Assembly (NCBI RefSeq): GCF_030064165.1
Contig: NZ_CP125947.1
Span: 3,968,001 to 4,032,000, forward strand
Source of the DNA: Comamonas resistens
GTDB lineage: Bacteria > Pseudomonadota > Gammaproteobacteria > Burkholderiales > Burkholderiaceae_C
Length of the DNA: 64,000 nucleotides
Reading direction: 5' to 3'
The position numbers and the translations under genes are program-made. The notes beneath the pieces are model-generated. The model saw nothing but the letters and a program-made list of their open reading frames with translations, did no database searches and was not told the DNA's origin. Shown piece by piece: positions 53,080-61,709 of this stretch; position 1 is the first letter of the stretch; the number at the start of each line of letters is the position of its first letter.

Positions 53080-54363
53080 TCAACCTTCCGTTCGGGCCGG
53101 CAGCACCGTGCCCCGGCATTCACCAAAGCCGATGCGGCGCGCGCCCGCACCCTCGCAATAGGCACGCAGCACGACGGTGTCGCCGTCCTCCAGAAAGCCC
53201 CGCGTTTCGCCGTTCGACAGCGTGATGCGGTTCTTGCCGCCCGTGGTCAACTCCAGCAGCGAACCACTCTGCGCCAGGGTCGGCCCAGACAGCGTACCCG
53301 AGCCCAGCAGGTCGCCCGCGCGCAACGCGCAGCCGTTGACGGTGTGGTGGGTCACGAGCTGCGCCACGGTCCAATAGGCGGCCTCGGCGAAGCTGGAGCG
53401 GCTGATCACATCACCCGCATGCCCTTCCCTAGCCATGCGCGCCGTCTGTAGTACCACTTCCATCTGGACAGCGATGGCACCGCGCGTGCGGTTGCTGACA
53501 GAGTCCAGGTACGGCAGCGGATCGGGGTCGCCTTCGGGGCGGCTGAACGGCTGGCGAAACGGCTCCAGTGCCTCCATCGTCACCATCCAAGGCGAGACGG
53601 TGCTGGCGAAGTTCTTGGACAGGAAAGGCCCCAACGGCTGGTATTCCCAGGCCTGGATGTCGCGCGCGCTCCAGTCATTGAACAGCGTGATGCCGAAGAC
53701 ATGCTGCTCTGCATCCTGTATGGACACGGGCACGCCCTGTGCATTGGGCTGGCCGATGAAGATGCCCAGCTCCAGCTCGATGTCCAGCCGCGCGCAAGGG
53801 GCCAGCACGGGCTGTGCTGCATCTGGCGCCTTGACCTGACCCATGGGGCGGTGGAAGGACGAGCCACTGGCCTGCAAGGTGGAGGCACGGCCGTGGTAGC
53901 CGATGGGCACCCATTTGTAGTTGGGCAGTAGCGGGTTGTCGGGACGGAACTGCCGGCCCACTTCGCTGGCGTGATGAATGCCGACATAGAAGTCGGTGTA
54001 GTCACCGACCTCGCAGGGCAGGCCCAGTTCCACAGCCGATTGGGCCAGCAGCGCTGGCTCCCAAGCCGATTGCCGGGTACTGCCCATGCGCAGGCCTTCG
54101 GAGAGCGCCTGACGCAGGGCCTGGCGCTCCTGCAGCGTGGCCTGCATCAGCCTGTGCATGTCAGCATGGTCGGTCAGGCCGGCTTTGCGCAGGTCCAGCA
54201 CCTGATCGCCGATGGCAACGCCGATGCGCCAGCCGCTATCGCCCTGCGTGCGAAAGCGCCCGAAAGGCAGGTTCTGGATGGGGAAGTCGCAGCCTGCGGC
54301 GTTGGCCGAAACTACCCAGCTCTGGAGCTGGGGGTTCAGGGTTTCATTCAGGGTCTGGTTCAT
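53080..54363 (-). CDS. fahA: Fumarylacetoacetase
   Basis: 427 residues. N-terminal SH3-like domain (PFGRFRTQGDSGWRIGVAIG), then the FAH barrel: DYTDFYVGIHHASEVGRQFR, KWVPIGYHGRASTLQASGSS, LDIELELGIFIGQPN, LFNDWSARDIQAWEYQPLGP and LGSGTLSGPT, including the metal-binding Asp/Glu residues. It hydrolyses fumarylacetoacetate to fumarate and acetoacetate, the last step of tyrosine/phenylalanine degradation. Its ATG overlaps the VOC-gene stop (ATGA). Confidence 0.95.
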   Translation of the reverse strand: MNQTLNETLNPQLQSWVVSANAAGCDFPIQNLPFGRFRTQGDSGWRIGVAIGDQVLDLRKAGLTDHADMHRLMQATLQERQALRQALSEGLRMGSTRQSAWEPALLAQSAVELGLPCEVGDYTDFYVGIHHASEVGRQFRPDNPLLPNYKWVPIGYHGRASTLQASGSSFHRPMGQVKAPDAAQPVLAPCARLDIELELGIFIGQPNAQGVPVSIQDAEQHVFGITLFNDWSARDIQAWEYQPLGPFLSKNFASTVSPWMVTMEALEPFRQPFSRPEGDPDPLPYLDSVSNRTRGAIAVQMEVVLQTARMAREGHAGDVISRSSFAEAAYWTVAQLVTHHTVNGCALRAGDLLGSGTLSGPTLAQSGSLLELTTGGKNRITLSNGETRGFLEDGDTVVLRAYCEGAGARRIGFGECRGTVLPARTEG

Positions 54364-54899
54364 TGCTGGAACTCCCTCTCGTGCAGAAAGGCTGCATGCT
54401 TGGGCGCGCGCTTCGTTCTCGACCAGTCTTCAAGCATGTCCCATTTCACGGCATCAAGCCTCTTGATCATGGCTTCCTCATCAGGGTCCGGGCAGGCCAG
54501 CTCCACACGGTGGCCGTTGGGGTCGAAGAAGTAGATGGAGTGGAACGCGCCGTGGTCGGTCACACCCAGCACGTCGACACCATTGGCTTCCAGGTGGGCC
54601 TTGAATTCGAGCAGCTCGGCCCGGTCCTTGACGCGGAAGGCGATGTGTTGCACCCAGGCAGGCGTATTCGGGTCGCGGCCCATGGGCGGCTGCGTGGGCA
54701 GCTCGAAGAAGGCCAGCACATTGCCGTTGCCGGCGTCCATGAAGACATGCATGTATGGATCGGGCGCCTTGGTCGAGGGCACCTGGTCCTCGGCAATGGC
54801 CAGCACGAAGTCCATCTTCAGCATCTGGTTGTACCAGAGCACGGTTTCCTTGGCGTCCTTGCAGCGGTAGGCCACGTGATGGATGCGGTCGACCTTCAT
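54360..54899 (-). CDS. VOC-superfamily protein in tyrosine-degradation operon
   Basis: 179 residues from MKVDRIHHVAYRCKDA. Two VOC repeats with potential metal ligands: His7/His8 region, His in VQHIAFRVKD, and Glu in GHRVELACPD, i.e. a glyoxalase/extradiol-like site. It stands between hppD and fahA with tight spacing (5 bases, then a 4-base overlap), so it surely belongs to the same transcript. Homogentisate dioxygenase and maleylacetoacetate isomerase, expected between these steps, are not visible; this protein could replace one of them. That is inference. Confidence 0.82.
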   Translation of the reverse strand: MKVDRIHHVAYRCKDAKETVLWYNQMLKMDFVLAIAEDQVPSTKAPDPYMHVFMDAGNGNVLAFFELPTQPPMGRDPNTPAWVQHIAFRVKDRAELLEFKAHLEANGVDVLGVTDHGAFHSIYFFDPNGHRVELACPDPDEEAMIKRLDAVKWDMLEDWSRTKRAPKHAAFLHEREFQQ

Positions 54900-54904
54900 C
54901 GCAA

Positions 54905-55993
54905 TCACTCCTTGGCGGTGTCGAGCACGCCGCGGTTGATCTGGTCGCGCTCCATGGACTCGAACAAGGCCTTGAAGTTGCCCTCGCCGAAACCTTCGCG
55001 GTAGTTGCCCTTGCGCTCGATGAACTCGAAGAACACAGGGCCCAGCAGCGGCTCGGAGAAAATCTGCAGCAGCAGGCGGGGCTGGCCGCCTTCGGTCGTG
55101 CCGTCCAGCAAGATGCCGCGCGACTGCAGCTCGCCCACGGGCTGGCCGTGGCCGGGCAGGCGCTTGGCGAGGTTTTCGTAATAGATGTCGTTGGGCGCAG
55201 TCAGCAGCGGAATGCCTGCCATCTGCAGGCTGTCGATGGCCGTGGGCAGGTCTTCACACAGCAGCGCGATGTGCTGGATACCCTCGCCGTTGAACTTCAT
55301 CAGGAATTCCTCGATCTGGCCGCCGCCCTGCTTGGCTTCCTCGTTCAGGGGAATGCGGATCAGGCCGTCAGGGGCGGTCATGGCCTTGGAGGTCAGGCCC
55401 GTGTACTCGCCCTGGATGTCGAAATAGCGGATTTCCTGGAAGTTGAACAGCTTGTTGTAGAAGTCAGCCCAGTAGGCCATGCGGCCGCGGTAGACGTTGT
55501 GCGTGAGGTGGTCGACGACCTGGAAACCGTGGCCCTTGGGATTGCGGTCCACGCCGGGCAGGAACTCGAAGTCGATGTCATAGATGGACTTGCCGTCCTC
55601 GTAGCGGTCGATCAGGTACAGCGGGGCACCACCAATGCCCTTGATGGCGGGCAGGCGCAGCTCCATGGGGCCGGTGGGAATGTCCACGGGCTGGGCGCCC
55701 AGCTCCAGCGCACGCTTGTAGGCCTTGTGCGCATCCTTGACACGGAAGGCCAGGCCGCAGGCGCTGGGGCCGTGCTCGGCCGTGAAATAGGCGGCCTGAC
55801 TCTTGGGCTCGCGGTTGATGATGAAGTTGATGCCGCCCTGGCGGTACAGCACCACATCCTTGGAGCGATGCTTGGCCACCAGCGTAAAGCCCAGCTTCTC
55901 GAACAGCGGCTCCAGCACGCCATCTGCGGGCGAAGCGAACTCGACGAATTCAAAGCCGCACAGGCCCATGGGGTTTTCAAACAAATCGGTCAT
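54905..55993 (-). CDS. hppD: 4-hydroxyphenylpyruvate dioxygenase
   Basis: 362 residues. Two VOC-type halves: N-terminal [14 protein letters not shown], and C-terminal iron site with His in [12 protein letters not shown], His in [11 protein letters not shown], and Glu in [20 protein letters not shown]. It converts 4-hydroxyphenylpyruvate to homogentisate with release of CO2. First gene of the hppD-VOC-fahA operon. A repeat separates it from ridA upstream. Confidence 0.95.
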   Translation of the reverse strand: MTDLFENPMGLCGFEFVEFASPADGVLEPLFEKLGFTLVAKHRSKDVVLYRQGGINFIINREPKSQAAYFTAEHGPSACGLAFRVKDAHKAYKRALELGAQPVDIPTGPMELRLPAIKGIGGAPLYLIDRYEDGKSIYDIDFEFLPGVDRNPKGHGFQVVDHLTHNVYRGRMAYWADFYNKLFNFQEIRYFDIQGEYTGLTSKAMTAPDGLIRIPLNEEAKQGGGQIEEFLMKFNGEGIQHIALLCEDLPTAIDSLQMAGIPLLTAPNDIYYENLAKRLPGHGQPVGELQSRGILLDGTTEGGQPRLLLQIFSEPLLGPVFFEFIERKGNYREGFGEGNFKALFESMERDQINRGVLDTAKE

Positions 55994-56027
55994 GACGAGG
56001 CTCCCTGCAAAAAATGGAATGGATCAC

Positions 56028-56104
56028 GACTTACGCAAATCAGACTCAGGCAAGAGCTTCGCCCTAAGGCCGCAATCCTTGGCACATCCTGGTTTGCGTA
56101 AGTC
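56028..56104. repeat. 77-bp palindromic intergenic repeat, copy 1
   Basis: Ends GACTTACGCAAATCAG (56028-56043) and CTGGTTTGCGTAAGTC (56089-56104) are inverted with 15/16 identity. Interior keeps CAGG...AGCGCTT-like and CTTGGCACATCCT blocks shared with copy 2. It lies between hppD and ridA, in their promoter interval. Confidence 0.8.
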
Positions 56105-56122
56105 CGGTGGATGATTGCGCGA

Positions 56123-56503
56123 TCAGGCAGTTTTATCCAGCGCCTGGACTTCGATCTCGACGCCAACGCCAAAAACCAGCTGGGCCTGCACCAGGCTGCG
56201 CACCGGGTAACGGCCTTCCTTGAAATAGCTTGCATAGACCTTGTTGAAGGCATCGAAGTGCGCCAGGTCGCTGAGCCAGATATTGGCCTTCACCACATCG
56301 TCCAGCGAGCTGCCCACCGCCTCCAGCCGCGCCGCGATGGCCTTGAGCACGGCATGTGTCTGCTCTTCGATGGGGCCGGTGAGCGGGCGCTTGTCTTCGC
56401 CGAAGGGGATCTGCCCCGACAGCATCAGAAAGCCGCCGGCGCGGACCGCGGAAGAGAAAGGCATGTCGCCAGGTGCGGGGTAGAAAGTTGCGGTGGAGTT
56501 CAT
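56123..56503 (-). CDS. RidA-family protein
   Basis: 126 residues (MNSTATFYPAPGDMPFSSAV); RidA/YjgF fold with FLMLSGQIPFGEDKR, QTHAVLKAIAARLEAVGSSL, VVKANIWLSDLAHFDAFNKV and the Arg of PVRSLVQAQL that binds imine carboxylates. RidA deaminates 2-aminoacrylate-type imines formed by PLP or flavin enzymes. The start at 56503 fits the family. Flanked by the two palindromic repeats; the D-amino-acid-oxidase-like gene nearby could be its source of imine. Confidence 0.9.
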   Translation of the reverse strand: MNSTATFYPAPGDMPFSSAVRAGGFLMLSGQIPFGEDKRPLTGPIEEQTHAVLKAIAARLEAVGSSLDDVVKANIWLSDLAHFDAFNKVYASYFKEGRYPVRSLVQAQLVFGVGVEIEVQALDKTA

Positions 56504-56572
56504 CGAAGTGCTCTCAAGGTTCAGGGTTACAACATGGCTGGCGCAAAAGTCTGCGCATGCCCTCATTCACAC

Positions 56573-56648
56573 GACTTACGCAAATCAGGTTCAGGCCAGC
56601 GCTTTTCCTCAAAAAAACAGTCCTGGCACATCCTTGTTTGAGTAAGTC
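56573..56648. repeat. 76-bp palindromic intergenic repeat, copy 2
   Basis: GACTTACGCAAATCAG (56573-56588) and CTTGTTTGAGTAAGTC (56633-56648); the right end has two changes against copy 1. CCTGGCACATCCTTG and CAGG---AGCGCTT-- are shared inside. Located between aroP and ridA. Confidence 0.78.
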
Positions 56649-56657
56649 CTCATTCAA

Positions 56658-58058
56658 TCAAACCGCAGTCTGCACCAGCCGCACAGGCTGGCGAAAGACC
56701 ATACGGTACATGGCATAGACCGCCAGCACCCATACCGGAATGGCATAGGCCGAGGCACGCACGCCGGGCGTGAGCAGCATCACGACCACCACCAGCACCA
56801 TGGCCGCCAGGCAGATGTAGTTGGTCAACGGAAACAGCGGTGCCTTGAAGCTGCGCTGCGTGCCCTTGGCATCATGCAGTTTGCGGTAGTTCAGGTGCGA
56901 GATGATGATGATGGTCCAGATGATCACCAGCGCCGCCGTGATCAGCGAGATCAGCAGCTCGATCACACCTGCCGGCGCCACATAGTTCAGCACCACGCAG
57001 AAGGCCGTGACGATGCCGGGGTAGACGATGGCCTTCACGGGCACGCCGCGCTTGTTGACTTCGGCCAGCGACTTGGGCGCATTGCCTTCCTGGGCCATGC
57101 CATACAGCAGGCGGCTGGAGCTGTAGACCATGCTGTTGTAGACCGACAGCGTGGCCGTGAGGATCACGAAGTTCAGCATATGCGCGGCCAGATGCTCGCC
57201 CATGCCCGAGAACACCAGCACAAAGGGACTGCTGCTGTAGGTGCCACCGCCAGCCTTGAGCTGGGCCACCAGATCGGTCCAGGGCGTCAGCGACAGCAGC
57301 ACGGCCATCGAGCCCACATAGAACAGCAGCACGCGCACCATGAGCTGGTTGATCGCCTTGGGGATGACCTTGCGCGGCTCTTCGGTTTCTGCAGCGGCAA
57401 AGCCCAGCATTTCCACGCCGCCGAAGGCAAACATGATGAAGGCAAAGGCCATGAACAAGCCCTTGAAGCCGTTCGGCAGGAAACCGCCCTGCGTCCACAG
57501 ATTGCTGATCGTCTGCGTGGGGTTGTGCGTGGTGGACAGCAGGTAAATGCCGGTGGCGATCATCGCCACCACAGCCACGATCTTGATCAGCGCGAACCAG
57601 AACTCAAACTCGCCATAGGCCTTGACGTTGATGAAGTTCACACCGTTGATGAGCACAAAGCACACGGCGGCCGTTACCCAGACCGGAATCTCGGGCCACC
57701 AGAACTGGATGAACTTGCCCACGGCCGTCAGCTCCAGCATGCCCACCAGCACATAAAGGGCCACGCAGTTCCAGCCCGACAAAAAACCGGCAAAACGCCC
57801 CACATAACGGTTGGCGAAATAGCTGAACGAGCCGGCCGATGGCTCCTCGACCAGCATCTCGCCCAGAAAACGCATGATGAAGAAGATCAGCAGGCCGCCG
57901 ATGGCGTAGCCCAGCAACACGCCAGGGCCGGCCAGCTCGATGATGCCAGCCGAGCCCAGAAACAGCCCGGTACCTATGGTGCCGCCCAGGGCGATCAGCT
58001 GGATATGGCGATTCTTGAGCTTGCGCTCCAGATGCCCGTTGGAGGAAGGGGTATGCAT
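56658..58058 (-). CDS. aroP: Aromatic amino acid permease AroP-like
   Basis: 466 residues, about 12 membrane helices. Close to E. coli AroP in LKNRHIQLIALGGTIGTGLF, ELTAVGKFIQFWWPEIPVWV, NLWTQGGFLPNGF, VLLSLTPW and YNSMVYSSSRLLYGMAQEGN. Imports Phe, Tyr and Trp by proton symport. Its company, hppD and fahA, fits tyrosine use as carbon source. GGAGA-type ribosome site before MHTPSSNGH. Confidence 0.9.
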   Translation of the reverse strand: MHTPSSNGHLERKLKNRHIQLIALGGTIGTGLFLGSAGIIELAGPGVLLGYAIGGLLIFFIMRFLGEMLVEEPSAGSFSYFANRYVGRFAGFLSGWNCVALYVLVGMLELTAVGKFIQFWWPEIPVWVTAAVCFVLINGVNFINVKAYGEFEFWFALIKIVAVVAMIATGIYLLSTTHNPTQTISNLWTQGGFLPNGFKGLFMAFAFIMFAFGGVEMLGFAAAETEEPRKVIPKAINQLMVRVLLFYVGSMAVLLSLTPWTDLVAQLKAGGGTYSSSPFVLVFSGMGEHLAAHMLNFVILTATLSVYNSMVYSSSRLLYGMAQEGNAPKSLAEVNKRGVPVKAIVYPGIVTAFCVVLNYVAPAGVIELLISLITAALVIIWTIIIISHLNYRKLHDAKGTQRSFKAPLFPLTNYICLAAMVLVVVVMLLTPGVRASAYAIPVWVLAVYAMYRMVFRQPVRLVQTAV

Positions 58059-58106
58059 GGTTTGTCTCCTGTTATCTGTATCTACCTATGCGAATCCGAA
58101 AGGCGC

Positions 58107-59432
58107 TTACTGCTCGGCCCTGCCGCGCCACATATCCCATGCCAGCGTGAGTCCCACGCCGACGTCGCGCAGCGGGCGCGGCGGGATGTAGTTGGCGGTG
58201 CCCTCAACGAGGAAGTCGTCGATCAGCGGGTTCTTGCGGCCCAGCGCCAGATCGGCGATCAGCATGCCGGCAGCGGTGTGACGCACGATGCCTGATCCGT
58301 TGCAGCACGAAGCGGCCCAGGCGTTGTCGCCGATCTGGCCGAAGGCCGGTGCGTGGTTGTGCGAGACCGCCAGCCAGCCCATCCAGAAATGCTCGAGTTC
58401 GATGGCACCCAGCTGAGGAAAGCGGCGGCGCAGCAGCGCCTGGTTCATGGCCCTGGCCTTGGCGCGGCGCCCGTCGGTGGTGCGCAGGCTCGGCGAATAC
58501 TCGAACCCCTGGCGGATCATCAGCCGTCGGTCATGCGTCAGGCGCACCGTGGAACCCGCCACGCCATGCGCGGGCGTCACGCCCCAGGCGGCATCCGTGC
58601 CCAATTGGGCAATCTGTGCATCGCTGAGCGGATGGGTGAGGCTGGCAAACAGCAGAATCGGCACCTGGCGCTCCTGGTAGACGCCGAATGACTGAGAGAA
58701 CGCATTGACGGCCAGAATGGCCTTGCGCGCGCGGACACTGCCATGAGCCGTGCGGACAAAGGGAGCAGCGCCATCGAGCTTCGCTTCTATGACCGGCGAG
58801 TTCTCGAACAGCTGCACCTGAGGCGGCAGGCTGTCGGCCAGGCCACGCACCAGTGCCGCGGGGTTCATAAGGCGCGTGCCTGGCGTGTAGACAGCCGCCG
58901 CGTAGTAGTCGGTGCCTATGCGCTGACGCAGCGCATCGCGGTCCAGGTATTCATGGGACTCCTGCCAGGCTTGCAGATTGCGCGCATAGGGCTTGAGGGA
59001 CTTCTGCGCCACCTCTTCCGTCACCGCCACGTGGTAGCGACCGCGCTTTTGCCAACCGCAGGAGATGCTGTGCTCGGCCACCGCACGCTCCAGCGCATCC
59101 ACGGCAAAGCGGTTGACGCGGATCACGCGGCGGCCTGCCTCCACGGCGGCGTCCGATGGCGCCGAGCTGTGCGGCAAATCGATCGCAAAGCCCGAGTTAC
59201 GGCCCGAGGCGTTCTCGCCGACCACGCCCGCATCCACCACGGCGATGGAAGCATCAGGCTGCTGCTGCGCCAGCTGGCGTGCTGCCGCCAGCCCCGCATA
59301 GCCTGCGCCCACGATCACCCAGTCCACCGCCACATCGCCCTGCAGCGGTGCCCGCGGCTGGCGCGCGGCCAGCAGCGCGCTCCATCCATTGGTGCGGTCG
59401 TCGGCGGGGAGGCGGTGAACAGAGCGTGACAT
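58107..59432 (-). CDS. FAD-dependent oxidoreductase (DAO/OrdL type)
   Basis: 441 residues from MSRSVHRLPADDRTN. FAD-binding Rossmann motif DWVIVGAGYAGLAAARQLAQ at about residues 40-59; GENASGRNSGFAIDLPHS and SCCNGSGIVRHTAAGMLIADL are typical of the OrdL/PuuB/DadA group. Substrate is an amino acid or amine. It diverges from a TetR gene with a 14-bp palindrome between. ORF upstream to 59495 adds no family sequence. Probably regulated by that TetR protein. Confidence 0.85.
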   Translation of the reverse strand: MSRSVHRLPADDRTNGWSALLAARQPRAPLQGDVAVDWVIVGAGYAGLAAARQLAQQQPDASIAVVDAGVVGENASGRNSGFAIDLPHSSAPSDAAVEAGRRVIRVNRFAVDALERAVAEHSISCGWQKRGRYHVAVTEEVAQKSLKPYARNLQAWQESHEYLDRDALRQRIGTDYYAAAVYTPGTRLMNPAALVRGLADSLPPQVQLFENSPVIEAKLDGAAPFVRTAHGSVRARKAILAVNAFSQSFGVYQERQVPILLFASLTHPLSDAQIAQLGTDAAWGVTPAHGVAGSTVRLTHDRRLMIRQGFEYSPSLRTTDGRRAKARAMNQALLRRRFPQLGAIELEHFWMGWLAVSHNHAPAFGQIGDNAWAASCCNGSGIVRHTAAGMLIADLALGRKNPLIDDFLVEGTANYIPPRPLRDVGVGLTLAWDMWRGRAEQ

Positions 59433-59507
59433 GGCGGTTTCCGATAAGAGACCTCGGAAGCTGACTCGCTCTCCAAGGTCGCTGATGAACAACAATGGAG
59501 GCGGAGT

Positions 59508-59545
59508 CTAAAACATAAAACATTAAACGTTTAATCTTTATTCAT
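59508..59545. promoter_or_regulatory. Putative TetR operator between oxidoreductase and tetR
   Basis: Perfect 14-bp palindrome ATTAAACGTTTAAT (59522-59535) in an AT-rich stretch that could hold both divergent promoters; it extends weakly outward as ACATTAAACGTTTAATCTT. The only strong palindrome in the interval 59433-59660. Confidence 0.55.
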
Positions 59546-59660
59546 CATGGATTACCCGAAGGTGAAATTACCCAGACAGCCCCGTCCAGCCATCAGGGCC
59601 GGAGCGTGTAGCATCTGGTGTAGTGCGTCATCGACGCCTTATGAATCACACACGCAGCCC

Positions 59661-60296
59661 ATGAATCAAACAGGAAGCAAAACCGCCCCCCGCCGTACCC
59701 AGGCAGAACGCAGTCAGACCACCCAGCGCAAGATCATCAAATCCGCCATACGGCTGCTACAGAAGGTGGGATTCCAGCAAACCAATCTGCAGGAAATTGC
59801 GCGTGGCGCCAAAGTCACGCTGGGGGCCGTGCAGCACCAGTTCGGCAGCCGCCAGGCACTGATGGAGCAGGTGGTCGATGAAATCATGGCGCCGCTGGCG
59901 GCTGCGGGAGCCGGCTGGCCCGAAGACGCCGCACAACTGCCGCTGGAGCCGCGCGCCCGCGAATTCGTGCGCCGGGCCTGGCAAAGCGTCTATGCCCAGC
60001 CCAGCTATGTGGCGACCTGGAGCATGTTTTTCGGCTGCAAGAGCACACCGCTATTCGAGCGCATCAACGCGCACCGCTCCCAGCATGACCCCGCCTCCTT
60101 CGAACACTTCGTGGAAGTTTTCCCGGAAATCGCCGAGCGCCATCCTCAGCCCAGCCACTTTGCAGCCGTGGTGTTTGCTGCGCTGCGAGGCCTGGCCGTC
60201 ATGCGCCTGTTCGAGATCGACGATGCAGCAGCCGAGCATCAGTTGGAAGTGATCTCCCAGATGATCGTGAACGCAGGCACTGTCAACCAGGCTTGA
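59661..60296 (+). CDS. TetR-family transcriptional regulator
   Basis: 211 residues from MNQTGSKTAPRRTQAERS. HTH of TetR (about 20-65: RKIIKSAIRLLQKVGFQQTN, ARGAKVTLGAVQHQFGSRQA). C-terminal ligand domain with WSMFFGCKSTPLFERINAH. Start chosen at the ATG after CACGCAGCCC; the reading frame runs further up but through the operator. Probable repressor of the divergent oxidoreductase and of itself. Confidence 0.88.
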   Translation: MNQTGSKTAPRRTQAERSQTTQRKIIKSAIRLLQKVGFQQTNLQEIARGAKVTLGAVQHQFGSRQALMEQVVDEIMAPLAAAGAGWPEDAAQLPLEPRAREFVRRAWQSVYAQPSYVATWSMFFGCKSTPLFERINAHRSQHDPASFEHFVEVFPEIAERHPQPSHFAAVVFAALRGLAVMRLFEIDDAAAEHQLEVISQMIVNAGTVNQA

Positions 60297-60383
60297 GTCC
60301 GGCAGGCGAGCCGCAGCGGCTTTTCTCGCACCTTGAACAAGCCGCGCCAATCCATAGCCAAAACAGCCTCAAAGGCTTTCTGC

Positions 60384-60412
60384 AAAAGCGCTTCCAGCTA
60401 TCAAATCAAAGA
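60384..60412. repeat. Short GATAGC/GCGCTT repeat, copy 5
   Basis: AAAAGCGCTTCCAGCTATCAA, the reverse orientation of copy 2, in a 124-base gap between tetR and the EamA gene. Partial. Confidence 0.45.
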
Positions 60413-60420
60413 ATCCTGCA

Positions 60421-61350
60421 TCAGGCAGCTGCCCTACGTCCCCAGTTCATGACGGCGGTCCCCAGCACCGCCATGGCGCCACCCAGCACCATGGAGCCCT
60501 CAATGCTCTCGCCCAGCAGCAGGGCCGAGAGAATCACGCCAATCACCGGTACCAGGGTGATATAGCCGGAGGCTGCGCCAGCCCCCAAGGTCTTGACGCC
60601 CGAGAAATACCAGGCATAGGCCACGGCGGTGGAGCCATAGGCCATGAAGACCATGGCCGCCCAGGCCTTGGGGCTGGCATGGAAAGCCGAAACCAGTCCC
60701 TGAGGCCCTTCCACCGCCAGGCTGGCCGCCAGCAGCATCAAGGCGCCGAAGACGGACGTGACCGCCGTTGCGGCCAGCGCATCCACACCGGCCAGCATGG
60801 CGCGGCCAATCAGCGTGTAACAGACCCAGCAAGCCACGCAGCCCAGAATCAAAAGCTCGCCCAGACCCACAGCGCCATTGAGCACTTCCAGCGGTTTGCC
60901 ATGCGAGATCACCACCACGGCCCCGCAGGCCGCCAGCAACATGCCCAGCGCGATCAGGCGATTGATGCGCTCCTTGAACAGCCACACGGCCAGCGCCAGC
61001 GTGACCACGGGGTTGAGCGTGATGACCAGCGCCGCCTTGCCCGCAGGCAGATGCTGGAGCCCTGTCAGAAAGAACGAGGCATAGCCGAACACACCCGCAG
61101 CACCGGCCGCCAGCATGCCCAGCCAGATCCTGGCTGGCCACTTCTTGAGAGCTGACATGCCGCCCGAGAAATACAGCCAGGGCAGCAGCATGGTGGCCGC
61201 CAGCAGAAACCGCAGGCTGGATGCGGCCAGCGGCGGCATATTGAGAGCAAGAATGCGGCCCGCTGGCCAGGAGGCGCCCCAGAGCAGGGCCATGCCCAGC
61301 AGGCGCAAATGAGCACCCATCGCAGCGCTTTTGACGGAATCGGAAGTCAT
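60421..61350 (-). CDS. EamA/DMT-superfamily transporter
   Basis: 309 residues, 10 membrane helices as two EamA repeats (about 18-150 and 160-300). GMALLWGASWPAGRILALNM at the start and GSTAVAYAWYFSGVKTLGAG in repeat two are typical of RhaT/EamA-type exporters of amino acids or metabolites. Substrate unknown. It is preceded by a terminator that belongs to the fds genes, so has its own promoter between 61351 and 61368. Confidence 0.88.
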   Translation of the reverse strand: MTSDSVKSAAMGAHLRLLGMALLWGASWPAGRILALNMPPLAASSLRFLLAATMLLPWLYFSGGMSALKKWPARIWLGMLAAGAAGVFGYASFFLTGLQHLPAGKAALVITLNPVVTLALAVWLFKERINRLIALGMLLAACGAVVVISHGKPLEVLNGAVGLGELLILGCVACWVCYTLIGRAMLAGVDALAATAVTSVFGALMLLAASLAVEGPQGLVSAFHASPKAWAAMVFMAYGSTAVAYAWYFSGVKTLGAGAASGYITLVPVIGVILSALLLGESIEGSMVLGGAMAVLGTAVMNWGRRAAA

Positions 61351-61368
61351 GGGAAGACGGCAGACACA

Positions 61369-61399
61369 AAAAACCGCCGCCTTGGCCGGCAGCGGTTAA
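61369..61399 (-). terminator. Terminator after fdsD
   Basis: Minus strand AACCGCTGCC GGCCAA GGCGGCGGTT (one G-T pair), then six Ts; it closes the formate dehydrogenase operon. Confidence 0.88.
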
Positions 61400-61466
61400 G
61401 ACCAGAGATTTGGACTTCAATATACCTGTAACGTATGTCCGGTGGGCATGGACGGCTCTTGTTTTG

Positions 61467-61709
61467 CTAGACCTGCACCTTGCCCAGTTTCGCGGCATGG
61501 CGCTGCAGCGCATCGCGCACCAGCGGACGCAGCTGCGCGGCTTCGTCGGGCTGTGCCAACACCGTCAGAATGCGTCCACGCATGCGCGGCTCCCAGAACT
61601 TCTGGATATGCTCGGCAATGCCGTTCAGGGCCTCGTCACGGTCGGGCATGGCCTCAAAGAATTCGCCAATGCGATTGGCCATGCGGATCAGGTTGTCGGC
61701 ATCCATCAT
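61467..61709 (-). CDS. fdsD: Formate dehydrogenase delta subunit
   Basis: 80 residues. NLIRMANRIGEFFEAMPD and IQKFWEPRMRGRILTVL match FdsD of the soluble NAD-dependent, molybdenum-containing formate dehydrogenase. FdsD is a small accessory subunit, not a redox centre. ATGA overlap with fdsA; terminator 70 bases on. Confidence 0.9.
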   Translation of the reverse strand: MMDADNLIRMANRIGEFFEAMPDRDEALNGIAEHIQKFWEPRMRGRILTVLAQPDEAAQLRPLVRDALQRHAAKLGKVQV

